Shown here: positions 33,773 through 45,643 of the stretch, piece after piece
Numbering within the stretch: position 1 is the stretch's first letter
Layout: every line of letters begins with the position of its first letter
Source of the DNA: Siphonodentalium dalli
Lineage: Eukaryota; Mollusca; Scaphopoda; Gadilida; Siphonodentaliidae
Direction: 5' to 3'
Assembly (NCBI GenBank): GCA_032622095.1
Contig: CP136066.1
Location: forward strand, 174,717,164 to 174,781,163
Length of the DNA stretch: 64,000 nt
The notes under the pieces: generated by a model
What the model saw: only the letters and a program-made list of their open reading frames with translations
Databases searched by the model: none
What the model was told of the DNA's origin: nothing
Program-made: the position numbers and the translations under genes

Positions 33773-34402
33773 GTTGCATAAACGTCGACGAATCCAGCTT
33801 TTGTGGGAAAAAGAAACTATCAGAACAGTTTCGAACAAATTTGGTCTAAATTTTCCAACTAATGCTGTTGTCGCAACATATCCTCGCGCAAATACGCACA
33901 CAATACAGTGCAAATAGGTTCATATTGGGTAATGTGATTCTGAAATAGGCAGCTGGTTGACCCATATCCGTTATTCAGTTTTTTTGGCGCGTGCCACAGT
34001 GAAAACACATTTTAAAAGCGTATACCTGATCGTGAGTTGGTTTATTTGTGTCTGTCCGCACATAACGAACTGAAAATGAAATCATTGTGAGTCGATATTG
34101 TGACTAAAACGCTCTCATTTATAGTTCATTAACGACTCTAAATATAGGCGATTCTGAGCAGATTAACGACGTAAAACAAATTTTAATATAAGCAGATAAT
34201 TTGCGGATATTTGGAGAACTGGTTGGTTGTCAGGTATCATGAAATTTCCAACTGTTGAAAAATATTCACACGGACTGAAGGAGTATTGGAATTCAATGAT
34301 TTGAAATTTGAAAGGAAAAACAAAATATTAATAAGAAAGTAATTTAAGCAAAATTATGAGTCCAAATTTATGTCCTACAGAGGTTACTGACAACTTGTGT
34401 CC

Positions 34403-35299
34403 ACACCGTATTACCGATCCGGATTACCACCGGTCACGATGCGGATCACTACCGGCTGTTTTGACAAAAGCGTGCCACGTGGCATCATTGTAGTTGGATA
34501 ATTTTCGCCCTACATTCTGTGGAAGGTGTGAATTTTTTCTCCCTTCGTGTATAGGAGTAACTGGGCTAGCGGAGGACGCCGATAAATCTGATAAGTATAC
34601 AATATATGTTCACTTATTCTTATATTTGTAACGCATGTTTACCATTGTGTTTCATTATTTCGAGCAGTAGCTGATATGGATGGTTCATGTTTTATTTCTT
34701 TATGCGGTATTCTCGTGGTACGAAAAGATAGACCATTTACTAAGTCCTTCGCCTAATGTACACGTTTGTATGTTCGATTTGTGGCCATCTGGGACGTTTT
34801 GAACATAGATACCCATGAAATGAACGGGTACGGATCTGTACCGGCAGATAGTGAACGGTGCCGATCCGCATCCTGTTTTTTGGAACCCATGAGTATGGAA
34901 ATCGATACTACGCGTTTAATTTACATTCAACTTGACAAACCATATTGCCATTTTGTACAGTTATGGACATTCTTGTATACGCAACATAAATAAGAGAAAA
35001 TTCCATGCATTTGCATCATGTATTGTGCCAATGAAGATAAATAATGGGCCACGTGCAACTAGATCCTAGTAACATATGCTACCTCTAAGGTTATCGTAGG
35101 CGATTATTTTATATTTTCTTGGCGTGGCCATTTTCTAATGTATGTAAGAAAGACGGCGGCAACAAACTTTGTGTGGGTTACATTCAGATATATAATATAA
35201 TTAACGTTTTAGTCGACCTACCGTTACACAAATTGCCACTTTCAGCCGGTAGTGATCCGCATCGTGACCGGTGGTAATCCGGATCGGTAATACGGTGTG
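34403..35299. mobile_element. TIR element, 897 bp, 57-bp perfect TIRs, TSD GTGTC
   Basis: Ends CACACCGTATTACCGATCCG continuing through GATTACCACCGGTCACGATG to GGCTG, perfect for 57 bp at both sides. GTGTC is duplicated at 34398-34402 and 35300-35304, and copy 2 of the segmental duplication shows the empty site CTTGTGTCTGTGG near 47710. Perfect termini indicate a recent insertion. No transposase; one 75-codon open frame without a domain. Confidence 0.9.
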
Positions 35300-36578
35300 G
35301 TGTCTGTGTAAAGGGGGTGTGTAACGGTCATGTTTAGTTTTCACTACGATTAAGTTCGAATACAGTCAGTCACTCATCCTCCAGAGATCGACGCCAATTT
35401 CAGGATACTTCGTCACTCAAGTAAACAGTAAACACCAGGTCGCTCATCCTCGACATTCATTTTATTAGCAACTTGCGACCATGCTGGATTACACATACAA
35501 GAACATACCGTGTTCTCGTCTTTAAATGTTAACAAAAGCATCACTAGGGCGTGACAAAATGCGCCCGTTAGTCATTTTGAATGGTTCTACTGCGAAATAA
35601 AATAACAATTTGAGCTTACCAAACATATCTGATATACCCCTAATTTTCAATGCCAAAATGCATATATGAGCTATAAGGCTTTCTGCTGCATTCATAATGT
35701 TCACGGACGGTCAAATCGGTCAAATTCTTAAGTAGAAAGATGGCCGTAACTCATGTAAAAATAATTGAGATCAAATAATCCAAACCTTAAGTTATCAGTC
35801 GGAAACCAAAATCGGTCAAATTCTAAAAAAGGGCCGTAGCTCACGTACAAGTAATTGGACGGAACCCATATTGGCCTGTGGTTTTAGCTGGGAAATACAC
35901 ATACCAACTTTGGTTCAGATGAAATAATCCAAACTGGAGTTATTGGTAGGGAAACCAAAATGTTAACGGACGGACAGACAGACGTCTCGATGGACCGACG
36001 GGCGGAAGGACAGACTGATTACATAATACGACCTTTTTTTTTCAAAAGGGCCTATACAAATAAATTGGTGTCACGGAACTTGAATTAAACTGCTATAGTC
36101 ACAGATACATTTCCAAAGTAGAAATCGCAAGTTTAGTACATTATGATTATACAAGTTAACACTGAATGTATGTACTGATATCCAAATTAGTGTGATCAAG
36201 ATGGCGTCAGAATTTTCAATGCAGCAAACGACAGGCTCAGTCGCTGAATGGTAGAATATATCTGCCAACAGTTATTTGACTGACAGCCGTGTAAACAGCT
36301 ACTCCTTATTCCCGAGACATACACACAGCATATATAGAGGAGCGGTCTTGGCCACAACGGGGCTTATTTTTCGAATTTTTTTTTACACACAGAAATAAAT
36401 ATATAATATGAAAGTAGATGATGTCAGCTTCATGTTCCGCCCTACTGTAAAATTTGAAAGTGGTGGCGTTGCCATGGAAACGGCGAGTAAACAGTGTATA
36501 CATATTTTGAGATTAAACCCTTCAGCAGATGATAAACAGCGCATACATATTGTTGATTTATGAACATCATCAGTAGGT

Positions 36579-36745
36579 TCAGTGCCCAGTTCCATAAACA
36601 CTATTCACATGAACTACTCCGCAATACAGAGAATGAGCACATTCGCATGGAAACGAACATCCAGATTCTGTGATTTCGCCATGCTTTCCATATGACCAGC
36701 CGCACCTGCATGCAACTCCATTCTACATTCCCGCATATTTGAACC
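36579..36745 (-). pseudogene. broken WSC-domain exon (copy of 49570-49736)
   Basis: On the - strand the 3' splice site TATTTTAG is kept, and the reading (GFKYAGM, stop, NGVACRCGWSYGKHGE) follows the WSC second half of the intact exon. A TAG stop replaces a glutamine codon seven codons in, and several cysteine-region residues are changed. It is therefore a duplicated, decayed last exon. As its splice site is intact and it lies downstream of the real exon, it could act as a decoy exon yielding a truncated product. Confidence 0.8.
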
Positions 36746-36902
36746 CTAAAATAGCATATTGGTTGAAACATCAGGACAGTGACGGTTGGATTGTGGGTCT
36801 CACAGCTCTGGTCAATATATTTTGTTTTTCAAATTTTCGAATGATTGTTATTCGTGTCATTCGAAATTTTTTTAATTTTGATTGTTCCGCCATGTACGTT
36901 AA

Positions 36903-37200
36903 CCCTTTACCCAACAGAAGGGCCCTGTGCAAATGCATTCTCTTATATATGCGAGTCGACCACATTAAAAATTATAAAATTAGGCCAATGCATTCTCTTA
37001 TATATGCGAGGCGACCTATGGTCGACTCGCATATATAAGAGAATGCATTGGCACAGGGCTAACTGTAACTATCACAATGTGGTCAAGGAGCCGGTTCCAA
37101 TGATATCCATATTTGTATGGTTCTATTGAGACAGACCGAAGATATTTTAGGCTGTTGAAGCTTTATTTGGCCGGTTTTGGCCGGTTTGTTGGGTGAAGGG
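36903..37200 (-). mobile_element. piggyBac-type MITE, copy D, internally deleted
   Basis: TTAA at 36899-36902 and 37201-37204, reversed relative to the copy at 12697. The first palindrome is cut in half at the GAGTCGACC centre and fused to the spacer; the second (about 36983-37051) is complete. This deletion starting at the palindrome centre suggests hairpin-induced breakage. Confidence 0.85.
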
Positions 37201-37317
37201 TTAAAGGCATATTAGTCTGATCGTTGAATCGTTGGACCTAGAACAATTATTGATAAGCTGTTATTTATGGGCGGCCATTCGGTCGGAAATTACATGAAAT
37301 AAATGTTAATGGTGGTT

Positions 37318-37775
37318 TGTGAAAACAATGAGAATCTATTTCAAACCAATAGTCTCCATTTTCAAACCAATAGTCGTTCTTGGATTCAATAAGAGACAAT
37401 TCCGTTTTAATAAATATAGATTCATAATCAATGTTGACCGATGCAAAATTAATGTTCTATTTTAATTTAGTACAGCATGCATCGCAAAGATAAACGTACA
37501 TTCCGTTTCAATAGCCATATTTCTTAATCAATGGACATATTTCAAACCAATAGCCGATTTCCCACGATCAATGCTTATCGTTATCAAACTAATAGACCTT
37601 ATTGTCATTCTTATATTTAATAGATATAAATTATCACCAATGGACAATTAACGACGCTCTATTTCAATTTCGTATTCGAATCAATATCTAACTGCGAAAT
37701 CAATGATCTATTTTCGGTAATACTCAATGATCGCATTTGACATTTTAATAACTATCGTTTACAAACCAATAACCA
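37318..37775 (+). repeat. degenerate ~25-bp array, TTTCAAACCAATAG units
   Basis: Some fifteen to eighteen loosely similar units share CAAACCAATAG or ATCAATG plus a T-rich stretch. All run in one direction. Heavily diverged, non-coding. Confidence 0.6.
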
Positions 37776-38500
37776 ATTCTCGAATTAACGCTCGGGGCAC
37801 CAGGCACATTGACGATACTCGCTTCATGTGACATAAGGTATAGAATAGAATATAATTTAATACCACAAAGGACCCCGAGTGGTAAAATGTAGTGCATAAT
37901 CAAACATATATACACAGATGAACGCAAATGGAAAAATGCATAATATTATTATATGATATTATAAGAAATGATAATAAGGCAGTTTAAGGACGGATAACAG
38001 AATGGATACAAAGCAGTTGTCTTGAGAGGACAAATGTCTACCTACATGTACTTATGTCTACATACTTATGATGAGAAGAGGAAAGCTTAAATAAAGCTGA
38101 CATAATTAGGATCAGAGATATTTATATGTAGCTGAAATTGGTGAATTAGAATATTTGATGAAATTACAGTGAATTAATCCGTCAGATGCATTCAGATAAG
38201 ACAGATGGCCAATCAGACAAGTGCTAAGTCAGCAATTTTAACCAGCTGCAAAGGTTGGGACAATTTTGTTTTTTTAAATATCACATCAATGAAATCAATA
38301 ATATATATAGCTATTTACATATAAACCTCTCAATGTGCTTTGGAAATTAGGGCTTAAATGCCTGGTGAATTTCAAATCCTTCTTTGACGAATCGGCCCAT
38401 TTCAATCAGCAAATCTAGATTCTCAATTGTCATTAGCCGATAAAATTTTTAATCATCACCAAGTCTTAGAAATATTTTTGCAATATTTGGTAATTTTACT
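37776..38500. other. no recognisable content
   Basis: AT-rich spacer between the array and the second copy of the segmental duplication. No open frame or structure that I can support. Confidence 0.5.
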
Positions 38501-38556
38501 GTTGCATAAACGTCGGCGAATCCAGTTCCTGTGTGAAAAAGAAACTATCAGAACAG
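38501..38556 (+). repeat. segmental duplication, copy 2, left fragment
   Basis: GTTGCATAAACGTCGGCGAA to CAGAACAG matches 33773-33828. The remainder of this copy resumes at 47128 after the 8.6-kb insertion. Confidence 0.85.
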
Positions 38557-38689
38557 TTGTTACGCCGAGTTATGTAGTAACTGACGAGTTTTGTGGTAGC
38601 TCACGAGTTATGTAGTAACAATCGACGAGTTTTGTGGTAGCTCACGAGTATAGTAAATGCAATGTTTTTTGTGTAATTGTTTGTGTGGT

Positions 38690-39256
38690 GGACGTTAATG
38701 ACACTGTAGCTCAACTTGATGTTGGTCCCTCGTCACTGCGGCGCCGTTTCTCGGCAGATCTGAGCTAAACTTCGTACCTAGAAGTACTATGGCCATGTTA
38801 TTAACTTGAACCTGGCCCCCATTACGTCAAACGTCACGTCCTGACGTTAATGTCATTGTAGCTCAATCTGATGGTGGTCCATCGTCATTCATCCGCTGTT
38901 TATCGGCAGATCGGGACGAAACATGATACATAGACGTACTGTGGCCATGTTATTTATGTGCACCTGGTCCCGATTACCTCAGACGTCGCGTTCTGACCTT
39001 AATGACGTTGTAGCTCAATTTGATATTGGTCCCTCGTCACTGCTGTGTCGTTTTTCGGCAGATATGAGCGGAACTTCGTACATAGAAGTACTATGGCCAT
39101 GTTATTAACTTGGTCATAGTCCCCATTACGTCAGATGTCGCGTTTTGACGTTAATGACGTTGTAGCCGAACTTGATATTGGTCCCTCGTCACTGCTGTGC
39201 CGTTTTTCGGCAGATATGAGCGAAACTTCGTACCTAGAAGTACTATGGCCATGCTA
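38690..39256 (+). repeat. 151-bp tandem array, left arm part 1
   Basis: Nearly four units containing GTTAATGACGTTGTAGCTCA, TTTTTCGGCAGATATGAGCG and TACTATGGCCATGTTATTAA. Same unit as 40388-41165 and, inverted, 45640-46820. Confidence 0.85.
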
Positions 39257-40387
39257 ATATGATCGCACGTGACACGTAGTGGAGCAACCACACAAATACA
39301 TCAAACTATCACAACAATTTCCATCTATATACGTAGTTTCCAGCTGTTGCCGTGTCAGTCATGGGATTTCAAAATGTTGAATACTTTCACCAAAGTTGGA
39401 GGGGCGGATTCCGCGGAACACTACAGTACAACCACCCTGCCACCACGTATCTCGTTAAAACAACTCATACACATCCATACCAAACTAAAGCTAGCAACTT
39501 CCCACGTTTATATATGACAAATATAAATGTTTACATGGGCGGTATATCCCAAAATATCACTGGGGAAATCTTTCGCGCGAACAGTTTCATGCGCTAGCTC
39601 TTGTCAATAGAAAACATCTCTCGTTTGAATCCAGTCTGTATTGTTCTAGAAAATGGTCTTTGGAGAAGTCTCTTAATTACATTTAAGTGTATATGTTGTG
39701 GAAGGCAGCTGAATTAGCTCATTGCATGGTCAAAAATTCAAACTGATAGTCAAAATGACATTTGAAAACATGATGAAGAATATAATCTTATATGCACTCA
39801 CTAGTTTTAAAAGAAGAACAAACAAAAAAGGAACAATGAAAACCAAACAAACAAACAACACGTTTGTAGGGAGGGGATCCCATATTTATTGCGTGCATAT
39901 TGTATATAAAATGTCCTTTGGCCATTTTGTATATATAATTGCGTTTAGTCTATAGTGATGTGAAATCGGTGTTTCCGGTAAAGACCAAATGTGTCTGGAT
40001 TCTGGCCCACAAAACCAACTGACGTAAATGACGTCATGGACCATGTCATGACGTCTTCGCTGGTTTTCGGTCAGCTAACCAACGAAAACGGTCAAAATGA
40101 AACTAATTCATAAGCCTACATAACATAGGAATTGTTCAGAAAAACTGAAGTTGCTAATTTCATAACCATCCCACTTGGTCCACTTCCGATTCCGTGATTT
40201 CACAAATTGATATTATTGTTCCAGGATGCTATGCAAAAGCGGGGCGGAAGTCACGTGATTTTTAACCCATTTTTCTTGTCCGGATTTTCATCGCGTCGAA
40301 ATTCTGTTCCATGGTATTGTAAAGATTAGTGACGTCATTCACGCCTAAACATGAAAAGCAACATGGTGGTTGCGGCGCGATGTGGTT
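39257..40387. mobile_element. 1.1-kb insertion within the 151-bp array
   Basis: Interrupts one 151-bp unit between GCTA and TTAAC; GCTA is present at both borders (39253-39256, 40388-40391), suggesting a four-base target duplication. No terminal inverted repeat is obvious. Open frames at 39269-39597 have no recognised domain. Confidence 0.5.
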
Positions 40388-41165
40388 GCTATTAACATGA
40401 ACGTCAAACGTCGCGTCCTGACGTTAATGACATTGTAGCTCAATCTGATGGTGGTCCATCGTCATTCATCCGCTGTTTATCGGCAGATCGGGACGAAACT
40501 TGGTACATAGACGTATTGTGGCCATGTTATTGATGTGGACCTGGTCAGGATTACGTCAGCCGTCGCGTCCTTGCGGCAATAACGTTGTAGCTCAACCTGA
40601 TCCATCGTCACTCATCCGCTGTTTCTCGGCAGATCGAGGCGAAACTTCGCACCTAGAAGTACTATGGCCATGTTATTAACTTGCACACATGGACCCCATT
40701 ACACCAGACGTCGCGTTCTGACGTTAATGACGTTGTAGCTCAACTCGATGATGGTCCCTCGTCACTCCTCCGCAGTTTATCGGCAGATCAGTTCGAAACT
40801 TGGTACATAGACGTATTGTGGCCATGTTATCTAGGTGGACCTGGTCCTGATTACATCAGACGTCGCGTTCTGACGTTAATGACGTTGTAGCTCAACTGCT
40901 GTACCGTTTTTCGGCAGATATGAGCGGAACTTCGTACCTAGAAGTACTATGGCCATGCTATTAACTTGAACCTGGCCCCCATTACGTCAAACGTTGCGTC
41001 CTCACGTTAATGGCGTTGTAGCTCAATCTACTGGTGGTCCGTCGGCACCCATCCGTCATTTCTCGACATATCGGGGCGAAACTTCGGACCTAGAGGAATT
41101 ATGACTATGTTATTAACTTGGACCTGGTCGCGATTACCTCGGACATCGCGTTCTGAAGTAATGAC
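40388..41165 (+). repeat. 151-bp tandem array, left arm part 2
   Basis: About five units continuing the array at 38690. One unit near 40900 is shortened. Chance open frames arise from the repeat. Confidence 0.8.
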
Positions 41166-41179
41166 GTTGTAACTCAACT

Positions 41180-41685
41180 TGACGTTGACTTGACGAGTTT
41201 TGTGGTTAAATTGACGAGTTTTGTAGTAACAATCGACGAGTTTTGTAGTAACATCGACGAGTTTTTTAGTAACAATTGACGAGTTTTGTAGCAACATCGA
41301 CGAGTTTTGAAGTAAAATCGATGAGTTTTGAAGTAAAATCGACGAGTTTTGTGGTGACAATTGACGAGTTTTGTAGTAAAATTGACGAGTTTTGTAGTAA
41401 CAAATCGACGGGTTTTGTAGTAACATCGACGAATTTTGTGGTAAAATTGACGAGTTTTGTAGTAACAATTGACGAGTTTTGTAGTAACAATCGACGAGTT
41501 TTGTAGTAACAATTGACGAGTTTTGTAGTAACATCGACGAGTTTTGTAGTAACAATTGACGAGTTTTGTGGTAAAATTGACGAGTTTTGTAGTAACATCG
41601 ACGAGTTTTGTAGTAAAATCGACGAGATTTGTGGTAAAATTGACGAGTTTTGTGGTGACAATTGACGAGTTTTGTAGTACCTTGG
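41180..41685. repeat. ~23-bp array, CGACGAGTTTTGTAGTAACA
   Basis: Twenty-two or so units with spacer length alternating between 22 and 25 bases. The same unit occurs at the element's left tip (38570-38650) and inverted at its right tip (46905-47120). The 251-codon open frame on the - strand (41028-41783) is a translation of this array, not a gene. Confidence 0.9.
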
Positions 41686-42198
41686 ACCCATTTACAAAAA
41701 ATTACAACAGGATAACTCTCTGCTGCCAGTATATCAGTTAGAATTACATTATTTCTCTTTATTCTAAGGTGTTCTGAAGACAAACACTAAAAAAAACATG
41801 CAGAAATAGTTTTTGAGTGGCGGGAACAATTGCTGTTTTGTCCCACTGACCAGACCCACCACCCGTCTTACGCCCCCAACCCCCCCCCCTCTGCGACGGT
41901 AAGTATTTCTGTACCCGATTTAACTACACACACCCTGAGTTTATAGGAATGGCGAATATAAATTAATAAATCTGCTTGTGTAAAATTGAAAACGAGCGCC
42001 AAAGATAACGACATTTTATCTGGTCACATACATGTATGTCAACACCGTTACAGGACGATTAAGCTGAACATCGTCCGACCATCACCACGGGTGCATACTA
42101 TAAGTTACAGGGCGTTTGATTGGCGTTACCGTGTCATGTGAGGCGAAGTGAAAACAATATTGGGTGAGGTCGCAGGACAACGTATCCGCCAACTAAAA

Positions 42199-44312
42199 CC
42201 CCTGTCACACTCAGGCCGGCGCCCTCACTGCGCTGCAAAAGTACCAACATATGAGTAACACGCAGGAGGAGCGCCGAAAACTGTCGAAAATTGTCAAACT
42301 TTTAAAACAAAGTATGCTCCTATTGCGTTCCTACTTTGTCAAGTCTCACGCTCTTAGTGCGTTCAAGTCGCTGTCATTGTGATGCTAGTACGTTCACAAT
42401 AAGTTCGCAAAACGTTCTCTGCGCGGGCGCGGAGAGTATAGATAGCGCATCCTGCGTTCTCCAGTCATAGTCAGTTTTTATGTTGTGGGGAAAATATCCA
42501 ACATTCCGCAATAGATTTGCTGTCCGATTAAACTACCGTCACACTCCGCTGCGATCAGGCCGGCGCTTGCATTGCGCTGAAAAATAATCAAAGCGCCAAG
42601 CAAAGCGCAGTAAGGTATCCAAGAACGTATTGGTGACACAGTGTACACTGGCTAGGACGAGAGAGGGTCTCCGCGATCGCCCCAGAGCGCCAGAGCGCCG
42701 CGCTTGTTTTGTACATGCACAAAACAAGCGCAGAGGTTCGGCGTTCTGACCAGGCGTAGTACCGTCGCCATGACAACGCAAAGCGTACTAACAACGCAAT
42801 GACAACGACTTGAACGCATTAAGAGCGTTTACGGCGTGGAGGAAACGGAGTGAGAGCGCGTGAGAGCGTGAGAATTGACGTGACAAAGCAGGAACGCAAT
42901 GGGTCGTACAAAGAGCGCGACGAAAACGTGATAAGCGGGATAGGAGCATAGCTTGTCACGCGCGCCGCATGTATAACTGGTGGGGGAGTTTCTCGTTTCG
43001 CGTGCGGGCTGACATGATCAATGGGTATTTTACTAGTTTTATTTATAGAATGGGAATTTTTGGGATGATTAAAAGTCAAACTGCAAGCTGGAGGCCGAGT
43101 CCCGTAAAAGGTGCATGTAGTTGGGGAAATTCACTTTCGTTTATTGTGTTAATCAACGTTGATTAATGTTGATTTTTGGTTTGTGATAAACTATATGTCA
43201 ATTACAAATAAAAGAAATTTCTGCAGCCCACTGGGGGTTGTGGTCGGAGACGGTCGAGTCGGCCACCGGTTCGTTAATTAGGTGCTGGTTGTTATTGTTA
43301 TTTAACGGAATTCTGAGTTGGTCATTCGCAAAACCAATATATTTTATATTCTACAATTACATTCTTGGGTTTATAATATATGATCTTGAGCGCGTTACCA
43401 TTTCTGACATTGGTTCTCTTGTTTTAACAGATTGAAAATTTCTGACAATTTCCCGCGCTTCCACTGTGCGTTACTCGTATTTTGATACTTTTTCAACTCA
43501 AATCAAACGCCAGCCTGATCGCAAAGACACACGCAATACAACTATATAATTCAGACATAACATATATCTACCAAAGACACACGCAATACAACTATATAAT
43601 TCAGACATAACAGATACCTACCAAAGACACACACAATACAAATATATAATTCAGACATAACAGATACACGCAATACAACTATATAATTCAGACATAACAG
43701 ATACCTACCAAAGACACACGCAATACAACAGTTGGTGTGAGCAGACCGCATTTCCATGTGGGATCCGGAAGAACGCCATGTATAACGCTTGGGCGTAAAG
43801 CGAGCGCCAGAGTCGCAGTGGCAGCACAATGTGAACGTTCTGTGAGCGGGAACCAGTCCATAACACCCCATGACAGCGCAGAAAGAGCGCAATAAGTTTT
43901 GGACAGAGCCTCATTGAGCGTATTAAGGACGGGAAAGGCACGTAGTGAGAATTTGATTAAGCTTACTGTAGTCGCAAAAGACAAGATTAATTCCTTGCTG
44001 CGACCACGAGAACCTAATATGCGCTTTTGCTACGTCCACATAACGCTCACGTCGCTCGCTTGGCGCTTTGCTTTGCGCTGTCACGGCGACAGTACTACGT
44101 CCTGGTCAGAACGCCGAGCCTCTGCGCTTGTTTTGTGCATGCATAAAACAAGCGCGGCGCTCTGGCACCTATGGGCGACCATGGAGATCCTCGCCCGTTG
44201 TAGCCAGTGTCCACTGCGTCACCAATCGGTTCTTGGAGACCTTAGTGCGTTTAGGTGGGCGCTTTGATACTTTTGCAGCGCAATGAGAGCGCCGGCCTGA
44301 GTGTGACAGGGG
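42199..44312. mobile_element. 2.1-kb nested TIR element, two-layer inverted repeats
   Basis: Outer ends CCCCTGTCACACTCAGGCCG with about 45 bp inverted similarity (two mismatches, through TGCGCTGCAAAAGTA). A second, inner inverted pair lies at about 42530-42790 and 44060-44260. It contains perfect hairpins GCGCTTGTTTTGTACATGCA at 42697-42730 and its counterpart at 44134-44165. GC-rich compared with surroundings. No target duplication could be settled and no transposase frame was seen; the open frames are short and repeat-derived. Confidence 0.75.
43520..43735 (+). repeat. ~57-bp tandem repeat, about four copies
   Basis: CCAAAGACACACGCAATACA followed by ACTATATAATTCAGACATAACAGATACCTA recurs with one shortened copy. 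Copies are nearly identical, so recently amplified. It lies in the centre of the nested element at 42199-44312. Confidence 0.85.
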
Positions 44313-44729
44313 CTTAAACGCCATATAACGTATTTATTATGCCAACTACCCCGAACCAATTAAAACACTTTGTTATAGGCCTAACATTTAAGTGCAGTCG
44401 GGCCGTGAAGAATTTCTCCGAATCAAAATGGCGGAAGCCTCATGAGAAGACCCCATAAGTTTTCCCATATGGTTCAGTGCGGCCACACTACTTACGAAAG
44501 CTGATTGGTCAAACTTAATAGTCGGCATAATAAATGATTATTTGAGCTTTCATATATATACTCCACGCGAATCGCGACAATTCAGATTGACTCGTTCTTT
44601 TGTTATAGAGGGATTCACCATGTTGGAATAGGTTACGCACCAGTAAATATTTTACATATACATGTATGTGTAGCCAAAAGAACTCGGCCTCACTGGGCGT
44701 CATCTTATTATTATTTTAAGTGCGGCCGC

Positions 44730-44737
44730 TATATAAG
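44730..44737 (+). promoter_or_regulatory. TATA box candidate
   Basis: TATATAAG in a GC-rich setting (GCGGCCGC just upstream) lies 104 bases before an ATG at 44841 with a fair context. It could drive a transcript of the possible gene at 44841-45643 within the foldback element. Confidence 0.4.
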
Positions 44738-44840
44738 AGTGTACATTCGGATGTAATACAAAGTGACTGCACGTTTTTGCTTTTTGTCAAAGCGGCAGTG
44801 TTCAGTGTCAGTTTGACAATTTAAGGAAACCTTTGCGACA

Positions 44841-45643
44841 ATGTTTATGATTTTTCCCCCGGAGAGGTTAACGAGATACCGTGCACAGAAGAAGCCGAAG
44901 ATCGAAAAAGTCGACCAACTATAATTCTCCCTCGGAATTCACATTTTGTCCCAAACGTGTTTCACATTGGACTTACACGCACGAAAAAAGAGACACGCAG
45001 TCAAGCTGTGTGCGATTTAAGACCAAAATGTGACTGTAAAAAACACGGGACACCTTTTTCGTTTTTCGCACGATATTTCATTAATCTCTGCAGTAATGAA
45101 ACCACAAAAACGCCTACCGGGCCCGGGTTTCCCAACATGCTGAATTCATTACCTGCAATGAAACTGACAAATATATTTTTTCGAAAGCATGTAGACAATG
45201 CCACTTTAAACAAGCCGTTAATTTGTTTTTGTTATGATACGTACCTGATTTGAAAATCATGATCGCTCTCTAGATTATCCATACACCATTGTCGAGGTTA
45301 ACGGAAAACCAAAACGTCGACGAAGCCGCCTCTTTGAAATAAAGCATGTTTCGGCAAAACTTGAAAGCGAAATCAACACGTTCAAAGTTGTAACTGATTT
45401 TTATCTGGACGAATCGCGCCATCTTTCTATTTCCAATTTGAGACGCAAAATACCCCTCGGTTATGTCCCGATTTATAGATGGAGTGCAGATGAACAACAT
45501 AGTTCAGCTACAAAGCCATTAACGTCAGAGCCCGACGTGTGGGACAATCGCTACCAAGACCATCCAATTAACCTGACCAAAGTACCTTTAGATACAAGAT
45601 TTTGTCCCGATCTGTCGGGAGACGGTGGAACAACCCCAAGTTG
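44841..45643 (+). CDS. possible gene inside foldback element, unknown
   Basis: Downstream of a TATA box, ATG at 44841 opens a short basic peptide with PPERLTRYRAQKKPKIEKV, ending in a stop at 44922. From about 45273, after a 3' splice site (CGCTCTCTAG), a second frame is open to 45643 and reads like protein: IVEVNGKPKRRRSRLFEIKH and later NLRRKIPLGYVPIYRWSADE. A middle frame at 44957-45253 also has protein-like composition. I could not find a splice arrangement joining them. The last part runs into the inverted 151-bp array. It may be a decayed element-encoded gene or a captured host fragment; I recognise no family. Confidence 0.3.

Larger units (their letters stand above)
33773..36902 (+). 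repeat. segmental duplication, copy 1 (empty target site)
   Basis: Aligns in order with 38501-38556 joined to 47128-49879. At 33828 the sequence CAGAACAGTTTCGAAC is uninterrupted, showing the state before the 8.6-kb element inserted in copy 2. Copy 1 has its own insertion (34403-35299) that copy 2 lacks, and copy 2 has one at about 48345-49065 that copy 1 lacks. Contains a TGGACCGACGGGCGGAAGGA repeat tail at 35985-36010 and a broken WSC exon at 36579-36745. Both copies carry a piggyBac-type MITE at the same right border. Confidence 0.85.

Noticed and set aside
39722-39955. 77-codon Lys/Thr-rich frame within the foldback element
   Set aside because: Low complexity, no domain and lies in a nested insertion without splice support.
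41028-41783. 251-codon - strand frame rich in TTKLVN and YYKTRQ repeats
   Set aside because: Direct product of the ~23-bp tandem array; all overlapping frames show equivalent repeats.
42539-44286. Frames containing RFALRCHGDSTT and ALVLCMHKTSAA on both strands
   Set aside because: They repeat because the inner inverted repeats of the nested element are mirrored; no protein-family features.
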